NCBI RefSeq assembly: GCF_964204645.1
Contig: NW_027437447.1
Location: 1-48,873, forward strand
Direction: 5' to 3'
DNA length: 48,873 nucleotides
From: Tubulanus polymorphus
Taxonomy: Eukaryota > Nemertea > Palaeonemertea > Tubulaniformes > Tubulanidae
The notes under the pieces are model-generated. The model was not told the DNA's origin. It ran no database searches and saw only the letters and a program-made list of their open reading frames with translations. The position numbers and the translations under genes were made by a program. This document shows, one piece after another, positions 1 through 8,197 of the stretch. Position 1 is the stretch's first letter. Each line of letters begins with the position of its first letter.

Positions 1-65
1 AAAAAATGCCACCGGTAAAAAATGCCACCATAAAAAATGACACCGTTAAAAATGCCACCAACGAT
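1..65. repeat. short tandem repeat with ATGCCACC core
   Basis: Four imperfect units of roughly 15-16 bp, each an A-rich run followed by ATGCCACC or ATGACACC, stand at the left edge. The array may continue outside the window. The following stretch to about 233 is AT-rich and shows no gene. Confidence 0.7.
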
Positions 66-233
66 TTTTAACCACATTTTTTCAACAGTTTAAAATGAAC
101 AAATGATGATAATAAAATTCCACAGTTTATGTACAGACATTTCCTGTCCAGACGTTCAAAATCACTACTTTACTACTGATCATGAATCTTATTTTAACTA
201 GGAATAGACTAATAATATTATGTTATTAATAAT

Positions 234-446
234 TAGAGTTAGGTTTAGGAGTTAGGGTTAGGAGTTAGGTTTATGAGTTAGGTTTAGGAGTTAGGTTTAT
301 GAGTTAGGTTAAGGAGTTAGGGTTAGGAGTTAGGTTTATGAGTTAGGTTTAGGAGTTAGGTTTAGGAGTTAGGTTTATGAGTTAGGGTTAGGAGTTAGGG
401 GTTAGGTTTAGGAGTTAGGTTTAGGAGTTAGGTTTAGGAGTTAGGT
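234..446 (+). repeat. degenerate telomere-like repeat array
   Basis: About 210 bp of 12-13-bp units of the type TTAGGTTTAGGAG and TTAGGTTTATGAG, with some exact TTAGGG. The G-rich strand is the + strand, as in every telomeric tract of the left half. It looks like old, mutated or variant (TTAGGG)n, and it directly abuts the 3' end of the first Penelope-like fragment. Confidence 0.75.
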
Positions 447-1011
447 CGAAATTTAATTACGGAGAACTGAGTGAGAAGAGTAATTACAAATAAATGATGA
501 TAATTAATAACTAAGTGAGTGAGAAGATAATTAATTAATTAAGGAACAACAAACTAAAACAAATCAAAGAGAAATAAATCAAAATGAAACTATATCAAAG
601 TAAAATAAACCGATGGTATCTAAGAGCAACGAATAACAAGAAATGGAAGTCCGGTTACAATGAATAACAAACGAGATTAGGTTCTGTATCGGGACATGAA
701 TCCTAGATCGCGATTGAGGCCAAGATTAACAGTATCACCGCGTTGAATAAGTTTTTGCTCCATGATTTGCGCGATTGTTTATTAGAAGTGTTCATTTTAT
801 GTAACGCGGTCACTTTAAGGTTACTGATGGTGTTGTTCGGAAGATTGAAATGTTCGCCGATAGGTTTATCCATTTTCTTGTGTCTGATATCAAATTTGTG
901 ACCATTTAAGCGTTGACGTAATGTTTGTCCAGTTTCTCCGATGTAGATGGTTCCAGGGCTAAACAACGTTGGTGGAGTCGCATGTGCAGGGTTCAGTGAC
1001 TTTGAGTTGTT
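447..1011 (-). mobile_element. 3' fragment of a second Penelope-like element family
   Basis: This segment lies between degenerate telomeric repeats (its 3' side) and a short TTAGGG tract (its truncated 5' side). It holds the end of a GIY-YIG endonuclease frame plus a 3' UTR of about 250 bp. The protein differs clearly from the GIY-YIG domain of the six copies to the right, so it belongs to another PLE family. Orientation and telomeric flanks match the neighbouring family, which suggests the same insertion habit. Confidence 0.65.
703..966 (-). pseudogene. truncated GIY-YIG endonuclease of a Penelope-like element
   Basis: The frame carries YIGETGQTLRQRLNGH, the YIG half of a GIY-YIG nuclease with the conserved arginine-rich helix, followed by a KKMDKPIGEHFNLP-type segment seen in PLE endonucleases. 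Upstream in another frame a PCTCDSTNVV stretch, the expected region before the GIY motif, ends in a stop. The copy is therefore damaged near the GIY strand as well as 5'-truncated. The C-terminus is not of the usual W..L.T..P.G form, so the tail is also decayed or divergent. No RT domain remains, and it cannot encode an active enzyme. Confidence 0.65.
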
Positions 1012-1032
1012 GGTTGTTGGTTAGGGTTAGGT
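1012..1032 (+). repeat. telomeric junction tract before copy 1
   Basis: TTGGTTAGGGTTAGGT-like sequence joins the truncated 5' end of the older PLE fragment to the 3' end of copy 1. Similar tracts precede every other copy. Confidence 0.7.
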
Positions 1033-1048
1033 TTAGAGATAGAGGTTA

Positions 1049-1077
1049 GGGGACCAAACCGAAGGTTTGGAGACCCC
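1049..1077 (-). other. conserved hairpin near the element 3' end
   Basis: An inverted repeat CCAAACC / GGTTTGG with a 3-nt loop is enclosed by GGGG / CCCC. It lies between the RT stop codon and the telomeric junction. The same hairpin is present at the 3' end of all six copies, for example 5641-5669 and 10233-10261. I infer it may be a structure the RT recognises on its template RNA; nothing in the window proves this. Confidence 0.6.
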
Positions 1078-1145
1078 ACTAGTGCACGGGCAGCGGGTTA
1101 TCCCTGTAAAAAAGTAGTGAGAGTTAATTGTTGTAGTGAGGCGGT

Positions 1146-3605
1146 CTACGGGACGTTCATGCCTCGGGGCGTGTTCGTGTCGAGTCGTCGTATCCAGTCT
1201 TGTTCGGCTGCTTCGCGGATCGGTCTCGTGGAGCCTGGTAGGTGTTGGAGACCGTACACCCGAAAGTGTTCGCGGGTGTGGTCGACTTGGTTGAAGTGGT
1301 CCGAGACTGGAGTCGAATTCTTCGTTCTGATGCGTGAGACGTGATGAGTGACGCGTTCTCGTAGAGACATTCCGGTTTGGCCGACGTACAGCATGTTGCA
1401 CTTGGTGCATTCGATGCAGTATACAATTTCACGGGTCGCGCAATTAATTGTGCTGCGGATCGCGTGCATTTTGTTGTGGCTGCGGCAAACGGTTGTTTCT
1501 CGGACGAGTGGACACGTACGACATCTCGGTGTTCTGCATTTCTCGGTGCCTCGACGTCGGGTTGACGGAGTTCTTTGAGTAGACCTGGAAATAGAAGAAT
1601 TGGAAACAACGGAAGTATTTCTGTTACGATGCGGTGAAGAGGGGACTCGGGGAGGGGGTGGCTCCGTGGGTTTGAGCTGCGACGAAGTTAGGAGATCTTT
1701 GAGACTCTTGTGCTTGGTGTAGGCGGTGACCGTGGTTACCTCGTCAGACCGGCCGGTGGCCGTAGCCAGTTCCGTAAATCTGGTTCGGATGTTACGGGCT
1801 AGGGTTCGGTTGGCTTCGGAGTGAGGTAAGATAAGCGGTAAACGCTTTTTCGGCGGTTCGTCGGCCCGTTGTTGTTCTCGTAGATCTCGTTCGGCGTGGT
1901 GCCGTAGAGCTTGGCTTTTGATGTGTCGCAGTTCGCGGTCTTTGTAGCCACGACCTCTGAGTACTTTAAGGACGGTTCCGGACGCTGCGTGTAAGTCCGA
2001 ATCGTTATTGCAGATGCGCCGGAACCGGAGAATTTGACTTTTAACTATACCGGAAAATGTGTGTTTAGGGTGAAACGAGGATCGATGTAGTAATTGATGC
2101 GAATCGGTTGGTTTGAAGTAGACTTTGGTGTCTACTGTGCCACTTGTCTCGAATCGCGGGCCTTTGAAAGTGGTTACGTCCAGGAAGTTGACGCTGGTGT
2201 CGCTGATTTCGAACTTGAGTTTGATGGATCGGCTCACTGTTTGTAGGACGTCGATGAATTGCATCAACGTTTCGCGGCCGTGTTCCCAAACTATGTAGAT
2301 GTCGTCGATGAACCGAGCGTATAGCGATGGTTGGAGTTCGCTTCTGGACAGACCTTCTTTTTCCCATTCGGCTACAAAGATATTGGCATAAGAAGGAGCA
2401 AAACGCTTACCCATTGCGGTACCTTTTACCTGTAAATATGTGTTTTCGTTAAAGTTAAAGTCATTTTTCTTCAGGCTGATTTCGAGTAGTTTCAGCAGCT
2501 CGGCATCCGGGCGTCCCGGGTTCGGGTTATCTCGGAGAGCTTGTCGGATGCTGGCGATACCCTCTTCGTGGGGGATGTTGGTGTAGAGCGAATCGATGTC
2601 CATGGTGACGAGTAACGCATCGGCGCTAAATTGTTTACCGGCCAAAATATCTAGAAAGTGGTTGGTATCTTTGACGTACGACGGGTGACCGCGGGCGATC
2701 GGCTGCAAATAGTAGTCGATCCATTCCGAAATTTCGTAGGTTTCGGAGCCGCAGTCGGAGACGATCGGTCTCCCCGGCGGTACGCGATCGGGTACCGTCC
2801 ACTTCTCGCGTTCTTTATGGATTTTGGGAAGCAGATAGAACTGCCTCTGTTTCGGATTATCGGGCGGTAATAGATATTCGGCGGTTTTTAGCGGGATGAT
2901 TTTTCGTCGAGCCATATTTTCGATGATTTCGCGAATTTCTTCCCCGGTCTGTTCGAAGATCGGTTGCTGCAGCGGCTGATAATACTCGAGATCGGCTAGT
3001 TGGCGCATGGCTTCGAGGACGTAGTCGTCGCGGTCCATGATAACCGTAGCGGAACCCTTATCGGCGGTTTTGATGACAATATTAGTGTTGTCACGCAGCT
3101 GCTGGAGGGCTTCGCGTTCCTGTTTAGTGAGGTTATCATTTACGCGACGCGTGTCCCTGGTTTGTTGAGCCAATTCGTGCGCGTCGTTGCAGAACCCGGC
3201 GATTACTGGTTCTATTTCATCCGGAGCCCAACTGCTGGGCAGACGGAAACGCGGAGCCTCGCGGTCCGGTTTGTCTCGGAAGTGATGGTCGAGTTTCACT
3301 AGCCGGTTGAATCGGCACACTCCCTTGGTGCGCTCGGTCGCGGCGGCATCAGAACCGATTTTTGGAGTCGGGCAATAAGTGAGGCCCTTTCGGAGTAGCT
3401 GATGTTGCGCCGGACTTAGGCGGAGTGAACGCGTGAGGTTGACCACCGGGCTCCCGAGAGCGGTGACCGGATCGCGTCGCGCTTGGTTTGGTGCCGGTTC
3501 TTCGTGTTCGTCGGACCTGGAAATGGAAGAAATCAGAGAAGCATTGGTTAATTCCGGTTGATTTAACTCACCAATAGTGGACCCGTTGGTCTCACTAATA
3601 CTTAG
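1146..3605 (-). CDS. Penelope-like reverse transcriptase / GIY-YIG endonuclease, copy 1
   Basis: The enzyme copies element RNA into DNA and nicks or processes the target. Numbering from the valine encoded at 3446: an ADKG...MDRDDY block (128-142), LLPKIHK (205-211), GRPIVS (225-230), RT motif A with D283 and D285 in DIDSLYTNIP, TAMGKRFAPSYAN (343-355), and the catalytic FIDD with D381 and D382. A Cys/His cluster (C637, C642, C645, C654, H657) precedes the C-terminal GIY-YIG nuclease (VYCIEC 675-680, YVGQTG 687-692, WIRRLDTNTPRG near the end). This order is the classical PLE layout. The frame has no AUG until about residue 137, which is past the first conserved block. It is open up to the ORF1 stop and is entered exactly by a -1 slip at 3605-3611, so the listed start is the first codon after the slip (819 codons). 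Confidence 0.9.
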   Translation of the reverse strand, partial: LSISETNGSTIGELNQPELTNASLISSISRSDEHEEPAPNQARRDPVTALGSPVVNLTRSLRLSPAQHQLLRKGLTYCPTPKIGSDAAATERTKGVCRFNRLVKLDHHFRDKPDREAPRFRLPSSWAPDEIEPVIAGFCNDAHELAQQTRDTRRVNDNLTKQEREALQQLRDNTNIVIKTADKGSATVIMDRDDYVLEAMRQLADLEYYQPLQQPIFEQTGEEIREIIENMARRKIIPLKTAEYLLPPDNPKQRQFYLLPKIHKEREKWTVPDRVPPGRPIVSDCGSETYEISEWIDYYLQPIARGHPSYVKDTNHFLDILAGKQFSADALLVTMDIDSLYTNIPHEEGIASIRQALRDNPNPGRPDAELLKLLEISLKKNDFNFNENTYLQVKGTAMGKRFAPSYANIFVAEWEKEGLSRSELQPSLYARFIDDIYIVWEHGRETLMQFIDVLQTVSRSIKLKFEISDTSVNFLDVTTFKGPRFETSGTVDTKVYFKPTDSHQLLHRSSFHPKHTFSGIVKSQILRFRRICNNDSDLHAASGTVLKVLRGRGYKDRELRHIKSQALRHHAERDLREQQRADEPPKKRLPLILPHSEANRTLARNIRTRFTELATATGRSDEVTTVTAYTKHKSLKDLLTSSQLKPTEPPPPRVPSSPHRNRNTSVVSNSSISRSTQRTPSTRRRGTEKCRTPRCRTCPLVRETTVCRSHNKMHAIRSTINCATREIVYCIECTKCNMLYVGQTGMSLRERVTHHVSRIRTKNSTPVSDHFNQVDHTREHFRVYGLQHLPGSTRPIREAAEQDWIRRLDTNTPRGMNVP

Positions 3606-5173
3606 TTTAAACCACTGAGCCAGTGGTCCAGCAGGGTGTTAGCTGTACCACGGTTCCAGTGGATCCCGTCTCCAACAACTCTGAAGCGTCGATCGTCGAT
3701 GGGTGGTATCGCGGTGACGTCGTCGTGAATCTCGAGGAATTCGTTGAACTTCCGGGCGAACTGCTGGTGTTCGCGGGTCGTGTTGAGTTGAACGAAGTGG
3801 ACGAACGAGTGCTGATACTTCTTGACTGCGGCGTTGATCAGGCGCTGTGTGGTCTTCTTGGCGGTCGCTTCGAAGTTGTTGTCGCGGTTGTTGATTCCGA
3901 CGCTGATGATCACCGTATCCGGGCGATCTCGGCGCTCCGGTACAGCATCGATCAGGTCGGCGAGATGAGCTATCTTGCAGCCGGGGAAGCTCTCGATCTG
4001 GACGTCATCCGGACGGCGGCTTGATGTGATGTTACTCAGATTTGAGTCACCAATCACCAGAATGGGTCGCCGGGTTGGTGGCAGACTCCAATCCTGTTTC
4101 TTCCGACCCGTATTCGGATGACGGCGAACTTCCTGGGGCGCCATCGGTCTCGGTGTTGGCGTCGGACTTCGCGCTGGCAGTAGGCGCCCTGGTGACCTGT
4201 AATGAGACGGAGAGCTGGAAAGAGAAGAAGAGAGAGACGGCGTCGGACTGCTGGTTGGTGCGGTCGGCGTTCTCTGCGGCGGCGGCGGCGTCGGGTTTCG
4301 AGGCGGCGGCGTCGGACTTCTCGGTGGCGTCGGACTTCTTGGTGGCGTCGGACTTCTTGGTGGCGGCGTCGGCATCGGACTTCTCGGTGGTGGCGCCATT
4401 CTGGTTGGTGGCGTCCTGGTGACATCCGCGTAGCTTCTCGGTGACCTGGAATCAGAAAAAGAAGGAGGCGCTGTGGGCGCGGCGGGCGCGGCTGCGGTTG
4501 GTGCAGGCGTCCTCGGCGTCGCGGGCTTTCGAATCTTCCGGCTCGGTCTCGGCGGCGGACGAATCTTCGGCTCCGTGGGAGCCTCCTGGTGGTGTGACCT
4601 GAAATGAGAAGGGGAAGAAGGTGGGTTAGATAGGACATTTCTGAGTTTGTCAGACAGAGCCTGACCGCGGAATTTCGACCGCAAATCCAGCGCGATGTTG
4701 AAAAGCCGGATCGTTCCGGGGCTCAGACGGGAGCCGAAATTCCTCCGGGCCCATGTCAGGGCGACATCCTGTGCTGATAGACAGTCCGGCAGAGGATCAC
4801 CCATTAGCTGAACAAATGTGGCAGCGTAATGGATGGTCAGCTCTTTCGAAACTGTCTCCATCCAGACGTCCGCGGCAGCGTGCAGCTGCACCGTTACTGC
4901 TTCGGTGCAAGCCGCCGGCCGCAGGAACATCTTCAGATGGTCCTTCTTCCTCCGAATCGCTTTCGGACCAGAGCTCAACTGGGCAAGGTGGTGCGCCACT
5001 TGAAGAGCACTATAATACGTTTTCGGCGACATCCCGGGTTGCTGGTGTCGCTCAGGGCGTCCTCCGCCCTTGCTGGTCTTCTCAGCTGGTGGTCGTTTCT
5101 TCTTTCGAGTAGATCGCTCCATTGACAGATATTTCGGCGAGGTTGCCTTCGTCAGTGTCAGTGCAGGAATCAT
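3602..5173 (-). CDS. PLE ORF1: basic N-terminus, Pro-rich linker, SGNH hydrolase domain, copy 1
   Basis: The 523-aa product has three parts. A Lys/Arg-rich N-terminus (about 20-110) is followed by a helical segment (to about 185). A low-complexity RSPTPP-type linker (about 190-350) comes next. The C-terminal domain (about 370-523) has the SGNH/GDSL hydrolase marks: GDSN with candidate nucleophile S377, VGINNRD with G426 and N428, and DGIHW with D502 and H505. Esterase-like domains are known in ORF1 of some LINEs and in giant telomeric PLE-based elements of rotifers. I infer a nucleic-acid-binding or particle role with possible esterase activity. The frame stops in TAA directly after a -1 slippery heptamer, so part of the translation should continue into the RT. 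A later start at M18 is possible because the TATA box lies very close to M1. Confidence 0.8.
   Translation of the reverse strand: MIPALTLTKATSPKYLSMERSTRKKKRPPAEKTSKGGGRPERHQQPGMSPKTYYSALQVAHHLAQLSSGPKAIRRKKDHLKMFLRPAACTEAVTVQLHAAADVWMETVSKELTIHYAATFVQLMGDPLPDCLSAQDVALTWARRNFGSRLSPGTIRLFNIALDLRSKFRGQALSDKLRNVLSNPPSSPSHFRSHHQEAPTEPKIRPPPRPSRKIRKPATPRTPAPTAAAPAAPTAPPSFSDSRSPRSYADVTRTPPTRMAPPPRSPMPTPPPRSPTPPRSPTPPRSPTPPPRNPTPPPPQRTPTAPTSSPTPSLSSSLSSSPSHYRSPGRLLPARSPTPTPRPMAPQEVRRHPNTGRKKQDWSLPPTRRPILVIGDSNLSNITSSRRPDDVQIESFPGCKIAHLADLIDAVPERRDRPDTVIISVGINNRDNNFEATAKKTTQRLINAAVKKYQHSFVHFVQLNTTREHQQFARKFNEFLEIHDDVTAIPPIDDRRFRVVGDGIHWNRGTANTLLDHWLSGLN
3605..3611 (-). promoter_or_regulatory. programmed -1 ribosomal frameshift heptamer U UUA AAC
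   Basis: ORF1 ends GGT TTA AAC TAA. The heptamer T TTA AAC fits X XXY YYZ in the zero frame and is one of the most efficient eukaryotic slippery sequences known. A -1 slip gives TTT AAA CTA AGT, which is exactly the open RT frame. An 8-nt spacer (3597-3604) is followed by a predicted stem (3576-3596: AGTG, bulged A, GACC, loop AACG, GGTC, CACT). A small hairpin (3612-3626) lies just upstream. The same sequence recurs at 8197-8203, 12789-12795, 19773-19779 and 26112-26118. Confidence 0.8.
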
Positions 5174-5196
5174 GCTGAACTAGGATTAGACACGGG

Positions 5197-5204
5197 TTTT
5201 TATA
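5197..5204 (-). promoter_or_regulatory. TATA box upstream of ORF1, copy 1
   Basis: TATAAAAA on the minus strand lies about 24 bp before the ORF1 ATG, followed by an initiator-like TTCAGC near 5175. It is kept in copies 2, 3 and 5. A polymerase II promoter is inferred. It would make an RNA that lacks most of the leader and would start very near M1, so translation might begin at M18. Confidence 0.4.
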
Positions 5205-5606
5205 CACGCAGCGCGCAACAAGTGAACAGTATTTGAGTTAGAAGTTAAGTGACCATATGAGACCTTGTGATCTAGACTAATTGTACTTCTGTGATCAAGC
5301 TAATAGACAAACTAGGGGTCTGACTAATTATGCCTTTGATCCAGAGTGACTAGAAAACAGCACTAATTATGGCCCTTGATCTAGCTGTTGAATAGTTTGC
5401 TTTGATGTATAGTTCTAAAGATCTAAAGAACGGCGTGTCTAATATAGAATTGAAAAGTTTTTTTCGATATAACCTAATAAATACTCAAAGTGTTTTCTAT
5501 AAAGAGAAATCTAGAATATGTATTATTAATATACGTGAACCGGAATGTTCGAAATATGTCCGAGTTCAGTTTCAAAATTGCTTAATTCCTAATTAGTTTA
5601 GATGCG

Positions 5607-5624
5607 TTAGGGTTAGGGTTAGGT
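5607..5624 (+). repeat. telomeric junction between copies 1 and 2
   Basis: Two exact TTAGGG units and a TTAGGT lie between the truncated leader of copy 1 and the 3' end of copy 2. The junction between copies 2 and 3 is identical. Confidence 0.8.
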
Positions 5625-5737
5625 TTAGAGATAGAGGTTAGGGGACCAAACCGAAGGTTTGGAGACCCCACTAGTGCACGGGCAGCGGGTTATCCCTGTA
5701 AAAAAGTAGTGAGAGTTAATTGTTGTAGTGAGGCGGT

Positions 5738-8197
5738 CTACGGGACGTTCATGCCTCGGGGCGTGTTCGTGTCGAGTCGTCGTATCCAGTCTTGTTCGGC
5801 TGCTTCGCGGATCGGTCTCGTGGAGCCTGGTAGGTGTTGGAGACCGTACACCCGAAAGTGTTCGCGGGTGTGGTCGACTTGGTTGAAGTGGTCCGAGACT
5901 GGAGTCGAATTCTTCGTTCTGATGCGTGAGACGTGATGAGTGACGCGTTCTCGTAGAGACATTCCGGTTTGGCCGACGTACAGCATGTTGCACTTGGTGC
6001 ATTCGATGCAGTATACAATTTCACGGGTCGCGCAATTAATTGTGCTGCGGATCGCGTGCATTTTGTTGTGGCTGCGGCAAACGGTTGTTTCTCGGACGAG
6101 TGGACACGTACGACATCTCGGTGTTCTGCATTTCTCGGTGCCTCGACGTCGGGTTGACGGAGTTCTTTGAGTAGACCTGGAAATAGAAGAATTGGAAACA
6201 ACGGAAGTATTTCTGTTACGATGCGGTGAAGAGGGGACTCGGGGAGGGGGTGGCTCCGTGGGTTTGAGCTGCGACGAAGTTAGGAGATCTTTGAGACTCT
6301 TGTGCTTGGTGTAGGCGGTGACCGTGGTTACCTCGTCAGACCGGCCGGTGGCCGTAGCCAGTTCCGTAAATCTGGTTCGGATGTTACGGGCTAGGGTTCG
6401 GTTGGCTTCGGAGTGAGGTAAGATAAGCGGTAAACGCTTTTTCGGCGGTTCGTCGGCCCGTTGTTGTTCTCGTAGATCTCGTTCGGCGTGGTGCCGTAGA
6501 GCTTGGCTTTTGATGTGTCGCAGTTCGCGGTCTTTGTAGCCACGACCTCTGAGTACTTTAAGGACGGTTCCGGACGCTGCGTGTAAGTCCGAATCGTTAT
6601 TGCAGATGCGCCGGAACCGGAGAATTTGACTTTTAACTATACCGGAAAATGTGTGTTTAGGGTGAAACGAGGATCGATGTAGTAATTGATGCGAATCGGT
6701 TGGTTTGAAGTAGACTTTGGTGTCTACTGTGCCACTTGTCTCGAATCGCGGGCCTTTGAAAGTGGTTACGTCCAGGAAGTTGACGCTGGTGTCGCTGATT
6801 TCGAACTTGAGTTTGATGGATCGGCTCACTGTTTGTAGGACGTCGATGAATTGCATCAACGTTTCGCGGCCGTGTTCCCAAACTATGTAGATGTCGTCGA
6901 TGAACCGAGCGTATAGCGATGGTTGGAGTTCGCTTCTGGACAGACCTTCTTTTTCCCATTCGGCTACAAAGATATTGGCATAAGAAGGAGCAAAACGCTT
7001 ACCCATTGCGGTACCTTTTACCTGTAAATATGTGTTTTCGTTAAAGTTAAAGTCATTTTTCTTCAGGCTGATTTCGAGTAGTTTCAGCAGCTCGGCATCC
7101 GGGCGTCCCGGGTTCGGGTTATCTCGGAGAGCTTGTCGGATGCTGGCGATACCCTCTTCGTGGGGGATGTTGGTGTAGAGCGAATCGATGTCCATGGTGA
7201 CGAGTAACGCATCGGCGCTAAATTGTTTACCGGCCAAAATATCTAGAAAGTGGTTGGTATCTTTGACGTACGACGGGTGACCGCGGGCGATCGGCTGCAA
7301 ATAGTAGTCGATCCATTCCGAAATTTCGTAGGTTTCGGAGCCGCAGTCGGAGACGATCGGTCTCCCCGGCGGTACGCGATCGGGTACCGTCCACTTCTCG
7401 CGTTCTTTATGGATTTTGGGAAGCAGATAGAACTGCCTCTGTTTCGGATTATCGGGCGGTAATAGATATTCGGCGGTTTTTAGCGGGATGATTTTTCGTC
7501 GAGCCATATTTTCGATGATTTCGCGAATTTCTTCCCCGGTCTGTTCGAAGATCGGTTGCTGCAGCGGCTGATAATACTCGAGATCGGCTAGTTGGCGCAT
7601 GGCTTCGAGGACGTAGTCGTCGCGGTCCATGATAACCGTAGCGGAACCCTTATCGGCGGTTTTGATGACAATATTAGTGTTGTCACGCAGCTGCTGGAGG
7701 GCTTCGCGTTCCTGTTTAGTGAGGTTATCATTTACGCGACGCGTGTCCCTGGTTTGTTGAGCCAATTCGTGCGCGTCGTTGCAGAACCCGGCGATTACTG
7801 GTTCTATTTCATCCGGAGCCCAACTGCTGGGCAGACGGAAACGCGGAGCCTCGCGGTCCGGTTTGTCTCGGAAGTGATGGTCGAGTTTCACTAGCCGGTT
7901 GAATCGGCACACTCCCTTGGTGCGCTCGGTCGCGGCGGCATCAGAACCGATTTTTGGAGTCGGGCAATAAGTGAGGCCCTTTCGGAGTAGCTGATGTTGC
8001 GCCGGACTTAGGCGGAGTGAACGCGTGAGGTTGACCACCGGGCTCCCGAGAGCGGTGACCGGATCGCGTCGCGCTTGGTTTGGTGCCGGTTCTTCGTGTT
8101 CGTCGGACCTGGAAATGGAAGAAATCAGAGAAGCATTGGTTAATTCCGGTTGATTTAACTCACCAATAGTGGACCCGTTGGTCTCACTAATACTTAG
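5738..8197 (-). CDS. Penelope-like reverse transcriptase / GIY-YIG endonuclease, copy 2
   Basis: The predicted protein from the valine codon at 8038 onwards is identical to copy 1: RT motifs with the FIDD catalytic pair, Cys/His cluster and C-terminal GIY-YIG nuclease. The frame is intact and is entered from ORF1 by the frameshift heptamer at 8197-8203. It has no AUG near its start. Confidence 0.9.
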   Translation of the reverse strand, partial: LSISETNGSTIGELNQPELTNASLISSISRSDEHEEPAPNQARRDPVTALGSPVVNLTRSLRLSPAQHQLLRKGLTYCPTPKIGSDAAATERTKGVCRFNRLVKLDHHFRDKPDREAPRFRLPSSWAPDEIEPVIAGFCNDAHELAQQTRDTRRVNDNLTKQEREALQQLRDNTNIVIKTADKGSATVIMDRDDYVLEAMRQLADLEYYQPLQQPIFEQTGEEIREIIENMARRKIIPLKTAEYLLPPDNPKQRQFYLLPKIHKEREKWTVPDRVPPGRPIVSDCGSETYEISEWIDYYLQPIARGHPSYVKDTNHFLDILAGKQFSADALLVTMDIDSLYTNIPHEEGIASIRQALRDNPNPGRPDAELLKLLEISLKKNDFNFNENTYLQVKGTAMGKRFAPSYANIFVAEWEKEGLSRSELQPSLYARFIDDIYIVWEHGRETLMQFIDVLQTVSRSIKLKFEISDTSVNFLDVTTFKGPRFETSGTVDTKVYFKPTDSHQLLHRSSFHPKHTFSGIVKSQILRFRRICNNDSDLHAASGTVLKVLRGRGYKDRELRHIKSQALRHHAERDLREQQRADEPPKKRLPLILPHSEANRTLARNIRTRFTELATATGRSDEVTTVTAYTKHKSLKDLLTSSQLKPTEPPPPRVPSSPHRNRNTSVVSNSSISRSTQRTPSTRRRGTEKCRTPRCRTCPLVRETTVCRSHNKMHAIRSTINCATREIVYCIECTKCNMLYVGQTGMSLRERVTHHVSRIRTKNSTPVSDHFNQVDHTREHFRVYGLQHLPGSTRPIREAAEQDWIRRLDTNTPRGMNVP

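Larger units (their letters stand above)
1033..5606 (-). mobile_element. Penelope-like element copy 1 (leader truncated)
   Basis: The unit runs from its 3' end (1033, next to TTAGGG) to a cut in the 5' leader (5606), again next to TTAGGG. It holds ORF1 and the RT-endonuclease frame, both open. It is almost identical to copy 2: the repeat period is exactly 4592 bp and the RT frames are the same at the protein level. Compared with copies 3 and 5 it lacks about 1.8 kb of upstream leader. Copies 1 and 2 share a sequence subtype (RT residues T127 and L144, ORF1 T52, S55 and Q122) that copies 3, 5 and 6 do not. Confidence 0.88.

Noticed and set aside
234-446. CRISPR array or regularly spaced repeats
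   Set aside because: The units are contiguous telomere-like repeats without spacers, in a eukaryotic context.
1033-1410. 125-aa frame overlapping the RT 3' end, repeated in every copy
   Set aside because: It is an alternative-frame shadow of the GIY-YIG region; no recognisable domain.
4202-4444. Arg-rich or Ala-rich frames on both strands over the ORF1 linker
   Set aside because: They are shadows of the triplet repeats coding the proline-rich linker and recur only because the element recurs.
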